Assembly (NCBI RefSeq): GCF_037975245.1 | Contig: NC_092567.1 | Location: forward strand, 25,643,376 to 25,707,375 | Length of the DNA stretch: 64,000 bases | Reading direction: 5' to 3' | Source: Apostichopus japonicus | Lineage: Eukaryota; Echinodermata; Holothuroidea; Aspidochirotida; Stichopodidae | Part shown: positions 55,500 through 64,000 of the stretch, piece after piece | Layout of the letters: each line of letters opens with the position of its first letter | Position numbering within the stretch: position 1 is the first letter of the stretch | Notes under the pieces: generated by a model | Told to the model about the DNA's origin: nothing | Databases searched by the model: none | Seen by the model: the letters and a program-made list of their open reading frames with translations, nothing else | Program-made: the position numbers and the translations under genes

Positions 55500-56330
55500 T
55501 CAATATTATTACTGCTGATGTCAGTGTTGTGTCGTTCTTTATTATTGTTGCTGTTGATGGGATTATTGTTGTTATTGTTTATGGCTGATGTTATAGCTGT
55601 TGATACTGTTATTGTTGTTTATTGTTGCTAATGTCACTGTTGTGGGGTGCTATTCATTGGTGTTGTTGTTGTTGCAGTTATCCTGTTTCTGTTGTTAAAC
55701 TCTTGTTTTCTGCTGATACTGTTGCTGTTGATGTTGTTGCTGATGTCACTACTGGAATTGATATTGCTCTTACGTTTTAGTTTGTTGCTACTGTACCGTT
55801 ATTTCTGTTCCTGTTTTGCTGTTGATGCTGTTGTTGCTGTTGCTGTTGTTGTTGCTATTGCTGTTGTTGCTGGTGTCACTACTGGTATTATTAATGTTAC
55901 TCTTACGTTCTACTTTGTTGCTACTGTACCGTTATTTCTGTTCCTGCTTACTGTTGCTGCTGTTGTTGCTGCTGTTGCTGTTGCTGCTGTTGCTGATGTA
56001 ACTGTTGTGGTGTCTTCTTTATGGGTGGTGGTGTTGCAATTACCCTGTTTCTATTGTTTAATCCTTGTTTGCTGTTGATACTGTTGCTGTTGTTATTGTT
56101 GTTATTACTGCTGATGTTACTGTTGTAGCATTCTACTTGTTGTTACTATACCGTTATTTCAGTTCGTGTTTGCTGTTGATACTGTTGCTGTACCGTTATT
56201 TTATTTCTTGTTTGCTGTTGATACTGTTGCTGTTGTTATTGTTGCTGATGTTACTGTTGTAGCATTCTACTTGTTGTTACTATACCGTTATTTCAGTTCT
56301 TGTTTGCTGTTGATACTTGTATTGTTATTA
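55500..56330. repeat. TTG/CTG-rich imperfect repeat tract
   Basis: Irregular GTT, GCT and GAT triplets with a larger recurring block (TACTGTACCGTTATTTCTGT and TATACCGTTATTTCAGTT) about every 120 bp. It leaves long Leu/Val-rich ORFs that I do not consider genes. Confidence 0.85.
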
Positions 56331-56959
56331 CGCTGATGTGTTTTAAATAAAAACACTCACATTCCATTATCAATGCCGCGTCTTACTCAAATCTGCAACA
56401 TATTGTTCTTCGTTATACACGTCAGGCTGAGTTTGAGATACAGTTATCCATATTGAAAGCAATTCGTATACCGTAATTTCAGTTCATCACATGATGCATG
56501 TTTACCTTAAACTATATCTCAATTAATACACAGCGGCATCTTGTCTTGTTGTGAACCAACAATTTTTTTCCGTTTTTTTTTATAGATAATTTCCAACTAA
56601 ACGTGATATAATCTATGATAATTAATTTTATGTAAATAAGTTCCTGCTCAGATGGCTCGTTACAAGTAGTAAATTTTCTAAGAAATCTCATTCAAATGCA
56701 AATTAGTTTGTTTCCTTGCGAAACAAATTATCAGTTGGAAGATGCATAAGAAAGTTCATAAACGTGAAACGAAATGGATGCAAGCACAAAGAGGGAACGT
56801 TGTTTCGTACCCATGTAAATAGATTAGAGGTACACGAACCCAACCAACATCTCATAAACAGTTTAGATGAAAATACGGACTGGAATTAAAATTATTAGCA
56901 AATATGGATATTTGATACGCTAGAGAACGATACTTCCATGTTGATATTTTTTAATTCAT
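56331..56959. other. intergenic, no gene seen
   Basis: AT-rich sequence without supported features. Confidence 0.4.
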
Positions 56960-57505
56960 GAATTTATTGTTTTTGTTATAAACTCAAATAAACATGTGGA
57001 CTGGAATTTATTAGCAGGATATATAAAAATTATTTGATATTTGATATTTTTTCTTAATGGATTTATTGTTTTTGTTATAAACTCAAATACACATGTGGAC
57101 TAGGATTTACTAGCAGGATATATGAAAATTATTAGATATGGTTGGAAACGTGTTTCTAATATACACTGCAACACATTAAATTTAAATCGGCAGTTTTATA
57201 TTGCTGAATCGACAGTTTATATTACTAAAAACGATAATGCCAGACAACATATTTTCCACGTAGAGAACAATATTTCCATGTTGATATTGTTCACCTCATG
57301 GATTTATTGTTTTTGTTATAAACTCAAATAAACATATGGACTTGGATATATTAGCAGGATATATGAAATTATTGATATGGTTGGAAACGTGTATCTATAG
57401 CCTAACACACTGCAACATTTATTTAAATCGGCAGTTTTATATTGCTGAATCGACAGTTTATATTACTAAAAACGATAATGCCAGACAACATATTTTCCAC
57501 GTACG
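56960..57505. repeat. tandem duplication, nested 100- and 240-bp units
   Basis: TTTATTGTTTTTGTTATAAA with AACTCAAATA and TTAGCAGGATATAT recurs at about 56963, 57060 and 57300. The block AAATCGGCAGTTTTATATTG through CAACATATTTTCCACGTA occurs nearly identically at 57184 and 57424, 240 bp apart. Confidence 0.85.
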
Positions 57506-58582
57506 TTGTTTCCGTAACTAGTTCTCATCATTACTGTGCTGTTTTTGTTGTTTGTTTGTTTGTTGTTTGTTTGTTGTTGTTTTTTGTTGGGGGGAGGGGG
57601 GAGGGGGGGGGCTTTTCCTATCCATATATTAACTACTATCCCTAGCTCTCAATCGAACTTCAGACAAGATGTAGCTGTAGCGTCACGCAAAGTCCGGCAT
57701 ACAATATTATCAGATTCCGCTGAGACGACATAACATCTTTATTTGAAGAGGACTCGTACGTTAGCTTATTGATTGGCCAATTAATTAGAAGCAATCAAGA
57801 TATTGCAAGAACAATACAATACATTAGAAACAACGGAAGAGTATTGGTAACACGAAACCTACTACGATTCAGTCTGGTTATGTCATTTAATATTCTGTAA
57901 ACAAAGGCCGAAGTAATTACTTGATTGATCTAACAATTACTTGCATTGTAATTTGTTTGCTTTTCGTTATCATTTTCATTAGTAAATTTGAATTTCAAGT
58001 ACGCGTGGTATTTAAATGATGACGTTGGACACTAAATTAATTTTATTTTCTTGTAAACAGTTAAGAATCAATGCTGTATATACGTAAAGGTTAATATCCG
58101 TCCGTGAAAATGTCTGACGAAAATATTCAGGACTGCCAAGGAAGAACTTAATAGATGTATAATTTGAAAAAAAAGCCAATTCCTCAATTCAAAGCCTCTC
58201 TATGGGGTCAGATACTGTTCATGCAAGCAATGTTACCCTTTGTACATTACATATTAATCAATCTGACATTTCATGTTCGGGCGTTGTTGTCTCTAAGTCG
58301 ACTTATTCGGAGAATACCAATTAAAAGGAACACTCTATATCAAGAAGAACATGTTTGGAGATCTTATTTCGAATAAACCAGAAAACCATGGACTTTATCA
58401 CTCCCATATTCATCTCCTTCATGTTGAAGCTCATGTGTAAGTACATGGTATCTCAGACTTGTGTTGAGTCCTAACATGTACTCATATTTGAGCATAATTA
58501 TCTGTCCTCTTGTACTCACCCTTGTGTAGCTGTACTCTTACTCATAGCATGTTGGAAATATAGTTTAGATTCAATTGAAAGA
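57506..58582. other. intergenic, no gene seen
   Basis: GTTTGTTT-rich and G-rich run at 57555-57612; otherwise no supported feature. Confidence 0.4.
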
Positions 58583-58947
58583 TTAAAGGCATTGAAGACT
58601 CGCCCCAAACCGCGTGCGGCCATCTGAAAAAGTTAACTTCCGTTGCTTGCAGGTGACTTTTTGTTCGTGTCGCTACAAAATGCAGACAGTAATGAAACGT
58701 GATACTTTGTTATCTTTAGCTGGACCTGGGATGTCCATCGCTGTATTGTGCATACACTGTGCTGTGGGTATTGACCGCAGCTGTATGTACTGACTGTACA
58801 CTAGTGTCTAATTACCGACGGTAGCAAGCTGTGTGTATTTTCTGGGATCGGTGGTGGTGTCTAACACTTCTGTTACACCTCATTCGAAATAAGGGCAGAT
58901 TACCGGCATTAGACGTTTCTTTTTGCGCGAGTCTTTACACCCTTTAA
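58583..58947. mobile_element. TTAA-bounded MITE, family B, copy 2
   Basis: 365 bp, closely similar to 12629-13001 over its length, with TTAAAGGCATTGAAGACTCG and CGAGTCTTTACACCCTTTAA ends. Same orientation as copy 1. Confidence 0.9.
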
Positions 58948-60931
58948 GCATATTTATGCTATAAATTTAGAACTAGTGGGTGAACATCTGTACTTACACT
59001 CAGAGGGTATTCTACATGTATCGGTATACGCATACTGTTGTACTATTTTGTATACTACAACTTCTGCTATATAGATTCGGGTAAATTGGTTCGATATAAG
59101 TAAAGGTGTGTATCTTTAAAATTGACAAAAGCACCTGACTTAATGGAAAACGAATTTGTAGAAAATGGAACGATTTCTGTCCAAGTTAATTTCTAAAGTA
59201 AGCAAAAACCTTTTTGCGACGGACATTAGTGTTTCCGTCGTTTGGTTAAAGTCTAACCAACCATAATATCTAATGGCGTGAAATCTCTTCGCTTTGTTTG
59301 TATTTCTCTTGTTTTGTTCGTTGTTTTATCGTCTTTATGCAGATAGTCAGACTATGTATATTAAAAACTAGGTCGTTTTCCGGTATTATGCGCTTATGAA
59401 AATGAGTCACCCAATTCGAGTCTCCCAAAAATGCATGGTATCACCCTGCCCATCGGTGCGTCCCTTTTGTTAAATTGGGTTCATGCAAATTGGGCTATAA
59501 TTATTAACGTCAATTGTTGCTTTCTCTTATAAATTAATGAGCATTCAATAAGACATCATTTAAGTTTCTTATTTCGAAGGAATGTTTATCATAGAAACGT
59601 TTATACAGAGAACTTTACACATTAAATAATCATCTTTGATTTATAGTTATAAAATATCGAATAACTGATTTTACTTGTCCGTTTCAGTAGTGACTTACCC
59701 CACCCTTAACCAGGCTGTACACTGTTCACGCATATATAGGATATTGTATCATGCCTTCTGCATCGGTATTTCTTTCTTTTTCAAACAAAGTTGCTTGACA
59801 ATATCAAACATCGTTTTTATTTTTTATTTCTATTGAATGTATATCCTGAAACGTTTCTCTAACTTAACAAGTGTCAAGAACTCCGTGGTGGAACAAAGAA
59901 ACCCAACTTTAACGATTTAATGGACGCCATTACATTCCTAAGCTTCGCGTTTAAGTTATTTTTGTTTGACGGCATAACCCACTTTCTAAAAGCAAGACCA
60001 CTCGCTGTTTTGTTAATAAATTAGGGCAGTTTTAAATTTCTGAGAAGCTCTTTCATTGGTAAGTTATAATTCTTTTATCCGTTATGTACTTCTTATCCAT
60101 TTCCGACTTTCAAAGGCTTGAATTTTGTTTTGTCGTTTCCTTTGCCAAAATAGTATTGAAATGAAAGAAAATGTTACTGTTAATAGTTTTTTCACAAATG
60201 ACGGACTGTGTCAACTGAAATTAAAACTCACAGACCTATTTCACAGATCATTCAAACAAGTATAAAGCGGATGTTTAGTACTACAAAACAATTTATTTGT
60301 GTCTTTTTAATACAAGAAAATAAATGCTTATTTGATATCGTCTTTTTAGAACAAGAAGAAGAAAGAAGAACATTCGTGTCGCTTGTCGGGTTTAATTTCG
60401 AAATTATAGATATTATATAATCATAAAGTTTTCCACAAGATTCGTGAACATAAGTTTGAAAATATTAAGAAAAATTGGAAGAGTGAATCACAAACTACAA
60501 AGCTAATTAGTGCTAAGCCAAACAGGAACACTTGTATTTTAAGATTCTGGTTCTCTAGATTCAACCTAAATAGTTAACAATTGATTCGTTTTTAACTTCT
60601 AACATGATATGACGAGAAGTTTCTTATCACCTTTATATTATAGTTAAGAAACCTGGATTTTAGGAATTTTTAGTTCCAAATTGATTATAATTTGTTAACC
60701 TTTTGATTTGCACTAATTTTCGTTTCTATTTGGCTTTTGTGTTTCTTTGTTTGTATTAAAAAAAAAATTTTTTTCATTCTTTTCGTACGTAGTGAGCTGT
60801 TTCAATTATTCAGCGAATTTATTTAACCTTTCAACTTTTCGCTCTAGACTTGTTTTCTCTTCTATTTTCAAGTCTCTTTATCAGGTTGTAAGTGTATAAA
60901 ACTACTTCCACTTTACCGTTGGCTCTTTCTT
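58948..60931. other. intergenic, no gene seen
   Basis: AT-rich. A 70-codon + ORF (60208-60420) is not supported by splice sites or similarity. Confidence 0.4.
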
Positions 60932-61510
60932 AACCTAACACTAACCCTTACCTAACATTAACCCTTACCTAACACTAACCCTAACCTAACACTAACCCTT
61001 ACCTAACACTAACCCTTACCTAACACTAACCCTTACCTAACACTAACCCTTACCTAACACTAACTCTTACCTAACACTAACCCTTACTTAACACTAACCC
61101 TTACCTAACACTTACCCTTACCTAACACTAACCCTTACCTAACACTAACCCTTACCTAACACTAACCCTTACCTAACACTAACCCTTACCTAACACTAAC
61201 CCTTACCTAACACTAACCCTAACCTAACACTAACCATTACCTAACACTAACCCTTACCTAACACTAACCCTTACCTAACACTAACCCTTACCTAACACTA
61301 ACTATTACCTAACACTAACCCTTACCTAACACTAACCCTTACCTAACACTAACCTTAACCTAACACTAACCCTTACCTAACACTAACCCTTACCTAACAC
61401 TAACCCTTACCTAACACTAACCCTTACCTAACACTAACCCTTACCTAACACTAACCCTAACCTAACACTAACCCTTACCTAACACTAACCCTAACCTAAC
61501 ACTAACCCTT
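60932..61510. repeat. 17-bp telomere-like satellite, about 34 copies
   Basis: Repeating CCTAACACTAACCCTTA with rare CCCTAA, CCATTA and ACTCTTA variants. Each unit contains CTAACCCT, close to the metazoan telomere complement CCCTAA, but the 17-bp period is not a pure hexamer array. Confidence 0.93.
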
Positions 61511-63282
61511 CTAGTCTTATTTTTGTTTGGCTTTTTGCCCATGTTTTTTCATCTTTTGTTTATCTTTAATTTTGTCTTTCAAGTCTGTTTTTTGTGAGCC
61601 CATTATAGGGATTTTGTGGGGGATTTTTCGTATTTCACCCTGAAACTCTATGTCTGTAAGCCTCTATTTATTAAATCTGAACCGGTGTTTGAATTCGCAG
61701 AAGAAGATTTGATTCGTTCGACTGGTTAACAGAAAACAAAAGCAGCTGCAAGTCTTCCTAGAAGAAGAATTTCACATCGATCGCATTAACTAATTCGCTC
61801 TTATAAATTTCTAATCATTGTATTTCATTACGTAAAACAAAACGAAACGATTGGCCGGAAGCTGTTGCTTTTAGAAAAAATACATGAAAACGAGAGAAGC
61901 ACCTGTTAGCAGATGTTTATAGCAGAAATTTATTTTAAATATACTTGTTTTAGTACACCCTTAAGGGTATTCATTTATAATTAAGGTATAGAACTGTAGG
62001 TCCATACTGTAAGTGCCCTATTGACCTCACTCACTGTTGTTGTTATTAGGTAATGACATATATGATGAAATGCCTCGTTCCATATAAGAATCGAACGTAA
62101 ATCCGTGATGAGGGATAATGTTACCTATACTGCCTATGTTAATATAGAGAGTTTAATATTGCTACTGTAACATGACGTAACCTGAATCATTCGTTATATA
62201 TTTGTTTCGACATCCATTCCACCCGGTCCATTCTTGAAGATCGTCAGTTAAGTTCATTGTTCCAGGTATTGGTTCTTTTGTACAGTGCTCTTGAGCATGT
62301 TTTATTTCATAATAACAGCACTTTAATATATGGCATTTTTTATTTATTTATTGTTTCAAATTTTAATGGACACCAAGAACGAGTTGCGCTGGCAAAAGAT
62401 GGTCGAGATTTGAGTTAGAAATTACTTAAAATTAATGTATTTCTATGTTCTGTTCAGCTTTGCCGAATTTTGGATAGAAGTGTAATTATGGAGACCGTTT
62501 GCTAGCATTGCGGCTAAACGAGCTTAATTTATATAATTTTCACGAAAACTACGTATTATGGTTAACGAATGTATGATTCTGATAAAGGGTCAGCGGATAA
62601 TGTTTTATAAGTTTATATCTTTGTAATGAAGTGTTTTTCTGGCATCCGTCGTTATTTTGTAACTAATGGTAATCCCCATGCTTAGCTATACAACACATAG
62701 CAAAACATCACAGCTGTGAGTAGGTATTAAATCGTTTAGTGATATAAATCCCTCCCTCCCCCCCCCCCCCGCTGCTCTACATCTGAATAAGGTTGTGATG
62801 GGGTTAGTCCATTCACAACAATATATCTCTTGCTAGAGTAAGCAGGGCAAACAGCATTTCATAAATAAACATAATTTAACGTTAACCTATACCCATTTGC
62901 TCGAAGTTATTAATAACATTATAGCGTAAGCCTATTACACATAGATCTTTCTGAGTAACCAACATTCATTTTCTGTATACTGAAAAGTAATCAAAATCAT
63001 TGTAGGGTAACGGATTTCGTCTCATTACTATTCTACTTGTTTTGAAGTCAACAATAGCATGATAGTGTAAACCGATTGTACATTTCACTATTTCAAAGAA
63101 CTAAAGCATTACTCCTTTCATGTGTGCTTCCATCTAAGAAAGAACCATTGTAAGCTTGTTCTTCATTTAAGTATTCTCATCCATTATGCTGATGTGAGCA
63201 AGGTCGTTTGGAAGGAACTAAATGCAATAAAAACACATTATTCAACCTTCAAAATAAATTTAAGCTAATGGAGAAGCAACTA
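61511..63282. other. intergenic, no gene seen
   Basis: Poly(C) run at about 62757; no supported exon or RNA. Confidence 0.4.
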
Positions 63283-63480
63283 GTCGAGTGGTTCAGTGAA
63301 TGGGTAGAGTTGTGGACTGTTAACCTGACGTTCCGGACTCGAATCCACCTCTAGCTAAGTGGGAAAGGCTATATGGACTGGTAACCAGACGTTCCGGACT
63401 CGAATCCACCTCTAGCTAAGTGGGTAGAGCCATGGACTGGTAACCCGACGTTCCGGGCTCGAATTCATCTATAGCTAATT
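63283..63480 (+). repeat. tRNA-derived 60-bp tandem repeat (SINE-like), 3 units
   Basis: Each unit has a D-arm-like TAGCTAAGTGGGTAGAG, an anticodon-arm-like GGACTGGTAACC (GGACTGTTAACC in unit 1) and a B-box-like CGGACTCGAATCC. The T-stem does not pair, so these are not functional tRNAs. CGTTCCGG recurs at 63330, 63391 and 63450. Confidence 0.7.
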
Positions 63481-63559
63481 TATGAAATACTTCTTTTCCC
63501 TGTCGTAGATCCCTCTCTGAAGTCTTAATATATTACTTCAAACATGTATTTTACTAGCC

Positions 63560-63895
63560 GACGTGGTGGCCGGTGCTATAAAGGGGCAGATGAAAGACTA
63601 TTGTTCTGCCAGCTGTGTAAACCGTGCTAGAGTTCTTGGCTCACTGGAGTTCATAACGCACCGCTGGTGGTGTGGCACTTTTTGTGGCCTAGGATCCCGT
63701 GTGCCTGTCTACCCTTGATGTCGCAAAAGAACCCGGGAGGATGCGGAGAGGGTCGGTCCAATCGACCAAAAGCGTTGTAGGTGGCGTGCTTGTATCCTTG
63801 CCTACGGCAAAATGGTCTAACCCCTCTTATGCGACCGACATGTGTGAACCCACCGTCCACTGAATGCGCGGCTTGACCGCGCTATTCTCCTAAAA
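63560..63895. other. GC-richer patch at the right edge, possibly a repeat element
   Basis: Composition shifts from AT-rich to balanced (GCCGACGTGGTGGCCGGTGC, AACCCGGGAGGATGCGGAG). A 69-codon minus ORF covers much of it without a recognisable domain. The short inverted GCGCGGCTTGACCGCGC lies at its end. Confidence 0.35.
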
Positions 63896-64000
63896 TTGAA
63901 TATACGGATGCTGTTAAAAGACATAATCATATTTTGAGTTTTAAACTAGCGCCATCATTCCTCATGAAGCGTTAATTTATCCTCGTTGGTTGGTTATGGC

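Noticed and set aside
55647-56262. Leu/Val-rich ORFs suggestive of membrane proteins
   Set aside because: Generated by TTG/CTG repeat; several frames are open at once and no start, splice or topology signal is convincing.
60932-61510. True chromosome end
   Set aside because: Period is 17 bp rather than 6 and unique sequence lies on both sides.
63300-63350. Functional tRNA gene
   Set aside because: Anticodon- and T-arm-like blocks are present but the T-stem and acceptor stem do not pair.

Overview
The window is AT-rich animal nuclear DNA. Genes are split by GT..AG introns, intergenic and intronic space is packed with microsatellites, minisatellites and small inverted-repeat transposons, and stop codons are followed by AATAAA signals. 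The gene content is a GPI-anchored ecto-5'-nucleotidase-like protein, a mucin-like KIAA1549-family membrane protein and an intronless rhodopsin-class receptor. With the repeat landscape this suggests a marine invertebrate deuterostome, and an echinoderm is my best guess. That placement is inference; no mitochondrial or rRNA marker is present.

Layout: 1-8.8 kb holds a 43-bp minisatellite and its decayed relatives, a 21-bp tandem repeat, the last exon of an unidentified + strand gene (1142-1287), a pair of duplicated signal-peptide-like exons (about 5.1 and 5.7 kb), a 555-bp (TCA)n tract and a TTAA-bounded MITE. 8860-16116 (+) is a complete 8-exon ecto-5'-nucleotidase-like gene of 571 codons; every splice phase closes. 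Its fourth intron holds two more MITEs from two unrelated TTAA families, one ending 14 bp before the next exon. 17827-38912 (-) is a convergent 14-exon gene (1312 codons; phases close) for a single-pass membrane protein: signal peptide, Thr/Ser-rich stalk with seven 25-residue repeats, two duplicated SEA-like modules each with a polybasic site, one TM helix and a long cytoplasmic tail. Its 7.5-kb first intron holds three more MITE-type elements.

From 39 to 52 kb there is mostly simple repeat, a 38-bp minisatellite and two unrecognised ORFs. 52084-53265 (-) is a single-exon class A GPCR of 393 aa. From 53.5 kb to the end I see no convincing gene: (TA)n, a CTG/TTG-rich tract, a tandem duplication at 57 kb, another MITE copy, a 17-bp telomere-like array (60.9-61.5 kb), a tRNA-derived 60-bp tandem repeat (63.3 kb) and a GC-richer terminal patch.

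The three main genes are all cell-surface proteins but nothing shows that they act together. The most notable observations are that the nucleotidase-like protein lacks both late metal-binding histidines of its family (possible pseudoenzyme), and that the KIAA1549-like gene may swap two exons to read one downstream exon in two frames, giving two different C-termini.
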